From: Chitinophagales bacterium
GTDB taxonomy: Bacteria; Bacteroidota; Bacteroidia; Chitinophagales; BACL12
Assembly: GCA_014380545.1 (NCBI GenBank)
Contig: JACMJP010000120.1
Coordinates: forward strand, 1 to 28,561
Direction: 5' to 3'
Length of the DNA stretch: 28,561 nt
Position 1 is the first letter of the stretch, and each line of letters opens with the position of its first letter. Of the stretch, positions 1 to 7,634 are shown in pieces. The translations under genes and the position numbers were made by a program. Under the pieces are notes generated by a model. It worked only from the letters and a program-made list of their open reading frames with translations. It was not told the DNA's origin and made no database searches.

Positions 1-977
1 AATTTGGGATGGATGTTAAAATATTTGAAGAAGCTGCAGAAGCCAATCTCATGTTGCCCTATACCGGGGGCATGCCGCATAAACGCCATGCAATTCTTGC
101 AATTAATATGAACGGTGGTGGTGGAATGGAAATTTGGCAATACACTTCAAGAAAACCGGTTGCTGCAAGTTTTGAAATTCAATATGGTGACCTCGGAATT
201 TATGCTTGCAAAATAAAAAGCCGGGATATAAAGGCAACATATGATTTTCTCAAAAAAAATAATGTTGAATTATTGGGAGATATTTCAAAAAATCCTGCAG
301 GTGCAGATCATTTTTATTTGAAAGATCTATATGGGAATATTTTTGAAGTAGTTCCTGCTGACGACTGGTATGATAAAACAAAATTTATAACAGGCGGAGT
401 TTACGGAGCAATAATCGGTGTAAGCAATATTGAAAGATCACTAGCAGTGTATAAAGATATTTTAGGTTATGATAAAGTAATTTATGATGTATCCGGTGAG
501 TTTGATGATGTGCATGTATTACCCGGCGGGAAAATAAAGTCAAGAAGGATTTTATTAACGCATACTGAAAACAGAAGGGGGGCATTTAGTAAATTACTCG
601 GCAGATCAGAAATTGAACTAGTGCAAATTGAAGGAAGAACTCCAACAAAAATATTTGAGAACAGATATTGGGGTGATCTTGGATTTATTCATTTGTGTTT
701 TGATATACAGGGCATGAAAGAAATGGAAGAACTTTGCAAAGCAAAAGGATTTCCGTTTACAGTTGACAGTGCAAAAAGTTTTGACATGGGTGAAGCAGCA
801 GGGCATTTTACTTACATTGAAGATCCGGATGGAACGCTCATTGAATTTGTTGAAACACATAAAATCCCTATTCTAAAAAAAGTAGGCTGGTATTTAGATC
901 TCAGGAAAAGAAATCCCGAAGAAAGTTTACCTAATTGGATGCTGAAGGCTTTGGCGTTGAATAGAAAAAGAGATTGA
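1..977 (+). CDS. VOC (glyoxalase/bleomycin-resistance fold) family protein, two domains, 5' truncated by window edge
   Basis: The reading frame is open to the left edge (in frame from position 3). The ATG at position 9 falls inside a typical VOC phrase, FG-MDVKIFEEAAEA, so it is probably an internal Met and the true start lies upstream. The first VOC half ends near the DLYGNIFEVVPADDW segment. The second half begins at IIGVSNIERSLAVYKDILGY, the usual first strand and helix of a VOC module, and ends at DPDGTLIEFVETHK, which carries the usual terminal Glu ligand. FIHLCFDI supplies a probable His ligand. VOC proteins are metal-dependent lyases, isomerases or dioxygenases, or ligand binders; the substrate cannot be told here. 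It converges on the minus-strand gene at 1005 with only 27 bp between. The family is confident and the function unknown. Confidence 0.85.
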   Translation, partial: FGMDVKIFEEAAEANLMLPYTGGMPHKRHAILAINMNGGGGMEIWQYTSRKPVAASFEIQYGDLGIYACKIKSRDIKATYDFLKKNNVELLGDISKNPAGADHFYLKDLYGNIFEVVPADDWYDKTKFITGGVYGAIIGVSNIERSLAVYKDILGYDKVIYDVSGEFDDVHVLPGGKIKSRRILLTHTENRRGAFSKLLGRSEIELVQIEGRTPTKIFENRYWGDLGFIHLCFDIQGMKEMEELCKAKGFPFTVDSAKSFDMGEAAGHFTYIEDPDGTLIEFVETHKIPILKKVGWYLDLRKRNPEESLPNWMLKALALNRKRD

Positions 978-1004
978 ATGATTTAGTGATTGAAGAAGAT
1001 TCAA

Positions 1005-1457
1005 TTATAATTCTGCAACTTCCTCGCTGCTCAATTCTAATTCACTTTGTATTTTATTTCTTGAAGGGAAAAAAGAAATAAATAAAACAAGCAAAGCAAA
1101 AAATAAATACATGAATACAGCAGATTCTTCTACAAACATTCCTGCTAAGCAAAATAATGCTGCACCTTCTGTAATTGCACACCTAATAAGAAAAATCGTC
1201 TTCCAATTTGTAACTTTTCCATGAGCAGAAGAATTTCCGGTTTTCACTTTTTCTATTCTGCCCGGGTAAATTAAAAAATTAAATGCCAGAGCAAATACGG
1301 TGAGAAAGATGGCCACATACATAAGCGGACTTGAAAAATCTGTTTCTGCAGAAGGTAGTCCGCTTTGCAAAAACACAAGCACAGCAAAAAACAAGATCAT
1401 TCCTGTAACCATCGCTCCATGAATAATATTCATTGTTGGAAATATTTTTTCATTCAT
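1005..1457 (-). CDS. Small four-helix integral membrane protein of unknown function
   Basis: This 150-residue protein has four hydrophobic segments, at roughly residues 12-31, 44-64, 86-107 and 112-130. A basic loop (PGRIEKVKTGNSSAHGK) lies between helices 2 and 3, and the tail is acidic (ELELSSEEVAEL). No catalytic motif is visible and I do not recognise the family by name. The start lies 5 bp after the stop codon of the upstream hydrolase, so the two are very likely co-transcribed. A link to lipid or membrane metabolism is inference from that pairing only. Confidence 0.75.
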   Translation of the reverse strand: MNEKIFPTMNIIHGAMVTGMILFFAVLVFLQSGLPSAETDFSSPLMYVAIFLTVFALAFNFLIYPGRIEKVKTGNSSAHGKVTNWKTIFLIRCAITEGAALFCLAGMFVEESAVFMYLFFALLVLFISFFPSRNKIQSELELSSEEVAEL

Positions 1458-1462
1458 ATTTT

Positions 1463-2302
1463 TTATTTCTTTAATTGTTCATTTATCCAATGCAATATTG
1501 TATCAAAAATATTTTGTCTTTCAAATTCATGTTGCAATTCATGATATAATCCTTCAAATTCTTTGTAAGTTATTAAGTCTTTTCGCATTGCAGCAAATTC
1601 CCGGCTTGCAAGATGAGAAGTGAGTTTATCCCCGCTGCCATGCATTAGTAACATGGGATAACTTAATTTATCTGCATTTAATAAAATATTTTCTCCATGT
1701 GTAAGTATTTCAAAATATGCTGATACAGAAATTTTACTGTGATTTAATTTATCCTCCCTGTATTTTTTCACTTCTGCTAAATCATGTGAAATTGTTGCAG
1801 CATCCAGTCCTGTGGGTTGCTGTAACGATGGAATAATGGATTTTACTGTTTTTCCTAAAACAACTTTCCAGGGCGGGGGTTCAAAAGACAATTTTATCCA
1901 GGGAGATGTTACAATATATCCTTTAATATTTTCATCATGTGTTTGCATTGCATGGTTGATTGCAATATTTCCACCCATACTATGTCCGTAAATAAATATT
2001 GGTGTATCAGGAAATGTTTTTTTTGCTTCCTGCAATATCATTTCAGCATTTTCAATGTATTCAGAAAATGAACTCACATGTCCCCTTGCCCCCTCAGACA
2101 TCCCATGCCCAATAAGGTCGCCGGTAAAAAAAGCAATATCGTGTTGTACGAAAAAATTTGCCACATGATCATACCTGCTGCTATGTTCACCCTGCCCATG
2201 CACCAGGCAAATTATTGCCTTTGGAGTTGAATCCGTTATCCAACTCTGACCAAAAATGTTCTTTCCCCTGGCTGATTTCCATGAATAGGTTTGATGCTTC
2301 AT
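1463..2302 (-). CDS. Alpha/beta hydrolase, monoacylglycerol lipase / lysophospholipase type
   Basis: This 279-residue protein matches the serine aminopeptidase S33 / Hydrolase_4 family, which includes monoacylglycerol lipases and PldB-like lysophospholipases. The oxyanion-side motif LVHGQGEHSSRY is at residues 34-44. GDLIGHGMSEGARGH follows at 61-75. The nucleophile elbow GHSMGG puts the catalytic Ser at 108. The probable Asp is 225 in HGSGDKLTS and the probable His is 254 in GLYHELQHE. The triad appears complete and the length is normal. No signal peptide is seen, so it is probably cytoplasmic. It is the first gene of a probable two-gene operon with the membrane protein at 1005-1457. Its upstream region (2303-2429) is shared with the divergent aminotransferase. 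The exact lipid substrate is not predictable. Confidence 0.9.
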   Translation of the reverse strand: MKHQTYSWKSARGKNIFGQSWITDSTPKAIICLVHGQGEHSSRYDHVANFFVQHDIAFFTGDLIGHGMSEGARGHVSSFSEYIENAEMILQEAKKTFPDTPIFIYGHSMGGNIAINHAMQTHDENIKGYIVTSPWIKLSFEPPPWKVVLGKTVKSIIPSLQQPTGLDAATISHDLAEVKKYREDKLNHSKISVSAYFEILTHGENILLNADKLSYPMLLMHGSGDKLTSHLASREFAAMRKDLITYKEFEGLYHELQHEFERQNIFDTILHWINEQLKK

Positions 2303-2429
2303 AATTACCTTTAATTGCGAAATATAGAAATATTTTAAGTTCTTATGGTGATGACAATGTTGTTCAAAACCTGTTCAAAAATTTATTTTTCAATAAATTA
2401 TTCTTACTTTAATACGCAAATTTGCATCA

Positions 2430-3719
2430 ATGTCTGAAGTTATGACTGCACAACGGAAACTGCATGTTTCAAAGATGGCGGAAAACCTGATTGGTTCCGA
2501 GATTATAAAACTTGCTGCTGAAATTACCCAGCGTATGAAGCAAGGGGAAAAAATTTATAATATGACCATCGGAGATTTTGATCCGAAAATATTTCCAATT
2601 CCAAAAAAATTAGAAGAAGAAATAATTCATGCCTACAGGAATAATGAAACAAATTATCCCGCTGCAAATGGCATTGAAAGATTGCGCATAGCAGCACAGC
2701 ACTTTATAAAAAAACACCAGGGGCTGGATTATGATTTAGATGAATTTTTAATTGCCGGTGGCGGACGGCCGTTAATTTATGCAACTTATATTACATTACT
2801 TGATGCGGGAGATAAAGTAATTTACCCGGTGCCAAGCTGGAATAATAATCATTATGTGCATTTAAGCCATTGCGAAAAAATAGAAATTCAAACAAAGCCG
2901 GAAAATAATTTTATGCCTACGGCGGATGAGATTGCACCACATATAAAAGATGCAACACTTATTGCGCTATGTTCGCCGTTAAATCCTACAGGAACTACGT
3001 TGAGTAAAAATTCATTGCAAGAAATTTGTGATCTTGTTATTACAGAAAATAATCGCAGAAGTGCTGATCAAAAACCATTATATATTTTATTTGACCAGCT
3101 ATACTGGACGCTCACTTTTGGAGAAATAAAACATTGCGATCCTGTTTCCTTAAGACCTGAATTAAAAGACTATGTAATTTATATTGATGGTTTAAGTAAA
3201 GCATTTTCAGCAACAGGAATAAGAGTGGGCTGGAGTTTCGGACCGAAGCAAATTATTGATAAAATGAAAAGTATTTTATCACACATTGGTGCATGGAGCC
3301 CAAAGCCGGAACAGGTGGCAGCCGCAAAATATCTTATGATGGATGATGAGGTAAATTCTTTTTTATCTGATTATAAAAATAAAATCCAGCAACGCCTTGA
3401 TAGTTTTTATGCCGGATTTAAAATGCTTCAACAAAAAAATTACCCTGTGGAATGTATTGCTCCACAGGCTGCAATTTATCTTACATTAAAAATTGATTTC
3501 CGTGGTGCAACAACTGCTGAAGGAAATAAAATAAATACAATGCAGGATGTGTCAGATTATATTTTAGATGAAGCAAAAATAGGCTTAGTTCCTTTTTATG
3601 CATTTGGTTCTTCTAAAGAAAGTCCATGGTTCAGGTTAAGTATAGGCACTTGCAGTATGGATGATGTAAAAAATAGTATTGAGAGTTTGGAAAGGGCTTT
3701 AAACAAATTAAAATTCTGA
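2430..3719 (+). CDS. Pyridoxal-phosphate-dependent aminotransferase, class I/II
   Basis: This 429-residue fold-type I aminotransferase resembles aspartate/aromatic aminotransferases. The expected PLP-site residues can be read. NYPAANGIERLR (from about 75) is the N-terminal substrate loop. Asn185 is in SPLNPTGTT. Asp222 is in LFDQLYW and pairs with the pyridine nitrogen. Lys257 in DGLSKAFSATGIRVGW is the Schiff-base lysine, followed by Arg266. WFRLSIG near the C-terminus carries the carboxylate-binding Arg. One mild oddity is GGGRPLIYA where many relatives have a G-x-xx-A/L phosphate-binding turn. The gene stands alone, divergent from the hydrolase and convergent with the M23 gene. The amino-acid substrate is unknown; Asp, Tyr or another amino acid is possible. 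Confidence 0.9.
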   Translation: MSEVMTAQRKLHVSKMAENLIGSEIIKLAAEITQRMKQGEKIYNMTIGDFDPKIFPIPKKLEEEIIHAYRNNETNYPAANGIERLRIAAQHFIKKHQGLDYDLDEFLIAGGGRPLIYATYITLLDAGDKVIYPVPSWNNNHYVHLSHCEKIEIQTKPENNFMPTADEIAPHIKDATLIALCSPLNPTGTTLSKNSLQEICDLVITENNRRSADQKPLYILFDQLYWTLTFGEIKHCDPVSLRPELKDYVIYIDGLSKAFSATGIRVGWSFGPKQIIDKMKSILSHIGAWSPKPEQVAAAKYLMMDDEVNSFLSDYKNKIQQRLDSFYAGFKMLQQKNYPVECIAPQAAIYLTLKIDFRGATTAEGNKINTMQDVSDYILDEAKIGLVPFYAFGSSKESPWFRLSIGTCSMDDVKNSIESLERALNKLKF

Positions 3720-3740
3720 TACTGAAAAAACATTTCAGTA
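3720..3740. terminator. Candidate bidirectional hairpin between convergent genes
   Basis: An 8-bp perfect inverted repeat, TACTGAAA / TTTCAGTA, flanks a 5-nt loop (AAACA). It begins one base after the aminotransferase stop codon and sits between two convergent genes. The flanking T tracts are weak on both strands, so intrinsic termination is plausible but not strong. Confidence 0.45.
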
Positions 3741-3753
3741 AAATGAAATTTAT

Positions 3754-4650
3754 TTAATTATTCACAACATCATTCAACTTTAATATTTTTCCATTAAATC
3801 TTATTGGTACCTGATCTCGGCCACGAATACTTTTTTTATATGCCTGCATATGTAAATGCGGTTCAATGGAAAAACCCGTATTGCCAACTAAACCAAGAGG
3901 TGTTCCTGTTTTCAGCTTTTGCCCTTCTTTTACCCTGACAGAATTTTTCTGCATATGGCAAAGAATAATTCTTACATCATCCTTCTGTAAGATCACATAA
4001 TTTCCCCCACGGTCAGTCTCATTCATATATGGGGGGATATTTTCTTCAATACTGTTTCTAACTGAAACCACTTTACAGTCGCAGGGGCTAACAACAGTAT
4101 CACCGTAAATCGCATAATCTTTTATTTCTTTTGAAAAGATCTTTGATCCCCTCATACCTTTATCATTTAATTTGATAATATCATAAGCAAATGAATATTC
4201 AATTCTTGAGCGGTGTGCAGCATTTGTAAGTTTACTATTCCCGCCCTGCTGTATTGCATATGTTCCTTCAGCAAGCGGAAAAGAAAGTTCTATGCCTTTA
4301 AGATCGCTATGAGTACTCCGTATGATCTCATAATTGGCAAATGCAAATACACTACAAAAAACAGTTGCAATAATTCCGGCAATAGCTGAATTTTTTTTCC
4401 TGCCTTTATACTTTTTATATTTCCTGTAAAAAAAGAAATAGATAACAGCGAAGAGCAAAGCAAGTATATATCTTACAGCATAACCAATATATGGCCATGC
4501 GCCTGCCTGGTAAATGAAAATAAAACACAGCAGAAATGCGATAAACCATACAAACCAATTGTATGTGAAAAAATTTTTATTGCGCAGCAACAACAGGAAA
4601 AATATAACGGGTAATAATGTTGAAATGAGAATGTACGGGTAAACAAACAT
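3754..4650 (-). CDS. Membrane-anchored M23/LytM-type peptidase-domain protein
   Basis: This 298-residue protein has hydrophobic segments near 5-22, 31-48, 56-75 and 88-108. A C-terminal LytM-like domain (about 125-290) should lie outside the cytoplasm. The second zinc motif is clear: HLH at residues 265-267 in SIEPHLHMQA, with the usual GNTG turn just before it and CHMQ (His232) ahead. Asp157 in FAYDI corresponds to the Asp of the canonical HxxxD motif, but the His four residues earlier is a Tyr or Phe. The nearest upstream histidine is His146. M23 enzymes cut Gly-Gly or peptidoglycan cross-bridge peptides. Here the zinc site is either rearranged (N-x-x-H form) or degenerate. It could be a cell-wall endopeptidase or a non-catalytic regulator. 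Confidence 0.8.
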   Translation of the reverse strand: MFVYPYILISTLLPVIFFLLLLRNKNFFTYNWFVWFIAFLLCFIFIYQAGAWPYIGYAVRYILALLFAVIYFFFYRKYKKYKGRKKNSAIAGIIATVFCSVFAFANYEIIRSTHSDLKGIELSFPLAEGTYAIQQGGNSKLTNAAHRSRIEYSFAYDIIKLNDKGMRGSKIFSKEIKDYAIYGDTVVSPCDCKVVSVRNSIEENIPPYMNETDRGGNYVILQKDDVRIILCHMQKNSVRVKEGQKLKTGTPLGLVGNTGFSIEPHLHMQAYKKSIRGRDQVPIRFNGKILKLNDVVNN

Positions 4651-4745
4651 GCTGTTAACAGGTGAATTTGCTTTAAACGAAGATACCGGTTGAATTATTG
4701 GTGCCGCAAAGAATTAAGTAGTCGCTGGGTTTATCAGTAAAATAG

Positions 4746-6095
4746 CTACAACAAGTCATTTGCCAAATTTGCCAGCTCACTTCTTTCACCTTTTTGCAGT
4801 GTAATTACTGAACACATCGGATGATTTTTAATTTTATCAATCAAATAACTCAAGCCGTTACTGTGTGTATCAAGATAAGGTGTATCAATTTGATTAATGT
4901 CGCCTGTAAAAACAATTTTTGTATTTTCTCCTGCTCTTGTGATTATTGTTTTTACTTCCAGCGGTGTAAGATTTTGTGCTTCATCAATAATGAAAAAAAT
5001 ATTTGAGATACTTCTTCCCCTGATATATGCTAAAGGTTGTATCACTAATTTTTCCTGTTCAATCATTTGTGCGATCGCTTTATATTCGCTATCATGTGGG
5101 TCATATTGATTTTGAATTACCTTTAAATTATCCCACAGCGGTTCCATGTATGGATTCAATTTACTTTTAATATCGCCAGGTAAATAACCAATATCTTTAT
5201 TATTAAGCGGCACAATTGGTCTTGCAAGAAATATTTGTTTATAATTTCTTCGCTGTTCTAATGCGCCTGCCAATGCAAGTAATGTTTTCCCGCTGCCGCT
5301 AACTCCCTGCAAAGCGACTAATTTTATTTCGGAATTCAGGATCGCATTCATTGCAAATACCTGGTCAGCATTTTTAGGCTTAATTCCGTAGGTGGTATGT
5401 TTATTTATTTTATGAAATGATTTTTCCTCAGAACTGTAGGTTGCTAAAACACTACTGCTGCCATTCTTTAGAATAAAACATTGATTTGCATACGGCTCCT
5501 GCTTAATTATTTTTTTGAAGCTGATAAATCCCTCTTCATAAATTTCGTCAATTGTTTCATGCTTCACTCCCTCAATAGTTTCTATAGGCTCCTTCAAAAA
5601 ATCAGGGTCTTCAATCTTATCATTTTTATAATCTTCACTAAATAGCCCAAGCGATTTTGCTTTGAGGCGGAGATTAATATCTTTTGTAACAAGAATAACG
5701 GTATGAGCAGGATATTTTTTCTTTACAACAAGAGCAGTATTTAAAATCTTATGATCAGGTTTTTCTTCGCCAAAAATTTCTTCTGCATTAAGGCCATTAT
5801 GTTCGTACATCATAACAACCATATTGCCGGTACTTCTTCCATTAATAGGTTTCCAGTCCTGCAATGTTCCCTGTTGTGATTTCTGGTCTAGAAAACGGAT
5901 GAACTCCCGTGCTTCGTAGTTAATGGTTTCATTTCCCTTTTTAAAATTATCCAATTCTTCCAATACTGTAATTGGAATTACTACATCATGTTCTTCAAAA
6001 TTATTAACTGAGTTGTGGTCGTGCAGGATGACAGATGTGTCAAGTATGAAAATTTTTTTCCCAGTCTGCACTTTTTCTTTCTTCTTCAACGGCAT
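4746..6095 (-). CDS. PIN-domain / PhoH-like ATPase fusion (PhoH2/YlaK type)
   Basis: This 449-residue protein has two parts. An N-terminal PIN nuclease domain covers about 14-150, with Asp19 in FILDTSVIL, acidic residues in VLEELDNF near 44-50, and Asp139 in LVTKDINLRLKAKSLG. A C-terminal PhoH P-loop domain covers about 235-449. Its Walker A is GVSGSGKT at 264-271 (most PhoH proteins have GPAGTGKT), Walker B is IFFIIDEAQN with Asp371/Glu372, and TGDINQID from 397 resembles a sensor or helicase motif. Family members of this fusion are described as ATP-dependent RNA helicase/ribonucleases, cytoplasmic and often stress-linked. The length matches the fused form. It is transcribed alone and divergent from the DUF4198 gene. 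The exact RNA target is unknown. Confidence 0.92.
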   Translation of the reverse strand: MPLKKKEKVQTGKKIFILDTSVILHDHNSVNNFEEHDVVIPITVLEELDNFKKGNETINYEAREFIRFLDQKSQQGTLQDWKPINGRSTGNMVVMMYEHNGLNAEEIFGEEKPDHKILNTALVVKKKYPAHTVILVTKDINLRLKAKSLGLFSEDYKNDKIEDPDFLKEPIETIEGVKHETIDEIYEEGFISFKKIIKQEPYANQCFILKNGSSSVLATYSSEEKSFHKINKHTTYGIKPKNADQVFAMNAILNSEIKLVALQGVSGSGKTLLALAGALEQRRNYKQIFLARPIVPLNNKDIGYLPGDIKSKLNPYMEPLWDNLKVIQNQYDPHDSEYKAIAQMIEQEKLVIQPLAYIRGRSISNIFFIIDEAQNLTPLEVKTIITRAGENTKIVFTGDINQIDTPYLDTHSNGLSYLIDKIKNHPMCSVITLQKGERSELANLANDLL

Positions 6096-6191
6096 ATTTA
6101 ATTGGTGCTCCGAAAATAAACCGGTATTTTAGTTAAACAAGCTACGGATGTAAACAAATTTTAGGATGTTGTCTGCAATTAAATACAGGTG

Positions 6192-6220
6192 TTGTAATTA
6201 ACCTGTTTGCAATAACTTTG
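6192..6220 (+). promoter_or_regulatory. Bacteroidota-type promoter for the DUF4198 gene
   Basis: TTG at 6192-6194 and TAACTTTG at 6213-6220 are separated by 18 bp. This fits the TTG-N17-23-TAnnTTTG consensus of Bacteroidota sigma-ABfr-type promoters. The -7 match is perfect. Transcription should start near 6225-6227, giving a leader of only about 15 nt before the ATG at 6242. Confidence 0.6.
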
Positions 6221-6241
6221 ATCTTATGAAAAAAATGCTTG

Positions 6242-7057
6242 ATGAAAAAAACAATTAAACAATTATCTGTTTTGTCCATGTTATTTTTTTGTGCAGCACT
6301 ATTTTGTGCACATGAATACATTCTCATTTCAGAAGATTATTTTCTAACCCGTGGTGATAAATTGTATGTTCATTTATTTGTATCGCAGGGATTTAATATA
6401 GAACTTGAAAGACCTCTGCAAAAATCCATCACAAGAAATTTTTCATTGGAAACAAATACTGTAAAAACAAATTTATTGCAAACAACAAAAGATGATCAAA
6501 TATCTGTAATTGATACAATAGTGAATTTTGACGGGCAGGCATTAATTAGTATGGAAAGAGATTACAGCAGAATTGAATTAGATCCTGAAAAATTTGCTGC
6601 ATATTTAAAAGAAGACCATTTGGATAATATAAAATTTGATCCCGCCAATACAACTACAAATCAAAGGGAAAAATATTCCCGCTATTTAAAATGTTTGATT
6701 CTTTCAGGTGATGATGTTTCAGGCAACCTTTTTAAAAAAGAATTAAATTATGATCTTGAAATTATTTTATTAGATAATCCTTATTTAAAAAAAACCGGAG
6801 ATGAACTGCAATTCCAGGTTAAGTTTATGGGTAAACCATTAAGCATGAAAACTGTAACTGCAAGAAACAGAACGGGTGATGAAAATGCAATATCCTCAAT
6901 TACAAAAACAGATGAAAATGGTATCGCTAAAATTAAATTAGATAGAGAAGGAACATGGATTTTACATTTAACTCACATGATACCCTGTGCAGATAAAAAT
7001 GATTGCGACTGGGAAAGTTTTTGGGCAAGTTATTCATTTGGAGTGAAAGGAGAATAG
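6242..7057 (+). CDS. Periplasmic DUF4198 domain protein
   Basis: This 271-residue secreted protein has a signal peptide (MKKTIKQLSVLSMLFFCAAL, cleavage probably before or near the following HEY). The mature part begins HEYILISEDYFLTRGDKLYV, typical of DUF4198 proteins, which often start with a metal-site-like His-Glu/Asp at the mature N-terminus. An Ig-like C-terminal half contains TDENGIAKIKLDREGTWILH. Some DUF4198 proteins are linked to metal (nickel/cobalt) uptake, but no transporter lies next to this one, so the function is open. I chose ATG 6242 because it opens the signal peptide; a TTG one codon earlier is unlikely. An out-of-frame ATG at 6226 lies at the predicted transcript start. 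Confidence 0.8.
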   Translation: MKKTIKQLSVLSMLFFCAALFCAHEYILISEDYFLTRGDKLYVHLFVSQGFNIELERPLQKSITRNFSLETNTVKTNLLQTTKDDQISVIDTIVNFDGQALISMERDYSRIELDPEKFAAYLKEDHLDNIKFDPANTTTNQREKYSRYLKCLILSGDDVSGNLFKKELNYDLEIILLDNPYLKKTGDELQFQVKFMGKPLSMKTVTARNRTGDENAISSITKTDENGIAKIKLDREGTWILHLTHMIPCADKNDCDWESFWASYSFGVKGE

Positions 7058-7185
7058 ATATTGATAGCGGAGCATTAATGAATGGTGTACTTTTCACTCT
7101 TTGTTTTTAAAATTTTATTCAATTCCTTAACTGTTATCGATCTTTATAAAAACAACTTAACATTAAATCTTTTAAATTAAATCAT

Positions 7186-7530
7186 ATGCCTCATTTTGTA
7201 ATTGATTGTTCTGAAAATATAACCCACTTAAAAACGCCGGAAGAAATAATGGAAGCAGTATATAATACTGCAGAATCAACAGAACTTTTTAAGGAAGGAG
7301 ATATTAAAGTACGAATTAATCCATTTAAATATTTCAAGCTTGGCGATTCAAAAGATGATTTCATTCACATTTTTGCCAATATAATGGAAGGAAGGAATAC
7401 AACTCAAAAAAGTAACCTTTCCCGAAAAATAATCAGCAGGCTGAAACTAATGTTCCCCAATGTTCCAATAATATCAATAAACGTAAGTGATTTTGAAAAA
7501 TCAACCTATTGCAACAGGTCAATGGTTTAA
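7186..7530 (+). CDS. 5-carboxymethyl-2-hydroxymuconate isomerase (CHMI/HpaF) family tautomerase
   Basis: This 114-residue protein starts MPHFVIDCSENI, the hallmark of the CHMI branch of the tautomerase superfamily, where Pro2 becomes the N-terminal catalytic base after Met removal. An Arg-containing strand (IKVRINPFKYFKLG) and NIMEGRNTTQKSNLSRKII follow the expected order. It is somewhat shorter than E. coli HpaF (about 126 residues), mostly at the C-terminus. In enterics the enzyme isomerises a homoprotocatechuate degradation intermediate. No other hpa genes are seen here, so the real substrate is uncertain. It appears to be a single-gene unit. The region upstream (7058-7185) has a TTTG but no clear -7 box. 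Confidence 0.82.
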   Translation: MPHFVIDCSENITHLKTPEEIMEAVYNTAESTELFKEGDIKVRINPFKYFKLGDSKDDFIHIFANIMEGRNTTQKSNLSRKIISRLKLMFPNVPIISINVSDFEKSTYCNRSMV

Positions 7531-7578
7531 ATTTAAAGCAAAGGAATTATCTGAAACAAAAACACATACTTATGGTTC

Positions 7579-7614
7579 AAAAAAAATCCCCCGCACCTTT
7601 TACAGTGCGGAGGA
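7579..7614 (-). terminator. Rho-independent terminator of the secreted-protein gene at 7635-8870
   Basis: On the minus strand the 6-bp stem CCGCAC / GTGCGG has an 8-nt loop and extends by 3 more pairs across one mismatch. It is followed by a run of eight T (complement of 7579-7586). It lies about 20 bp beyond the stop codon of the minus-strand gene. Confidence 0.8.
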
Positions 7615-7634
7615 GCGCACACACATAAAACATA

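Noticed and set aside
989..1005. Hairpin ATTGAA-GAAGA-TTCAAT between the convergent first two genes
   Set aside because: Six AT-rich pairs with no T tract; too weak to call a terminator.
4821..5109. Plus-strand frames opposite the PhoH-like gene
   Set aside because: They are antisense to a well-supported ATPase domain and have low-complexity, Cys/Phe-rich translations typical of shadow frames.
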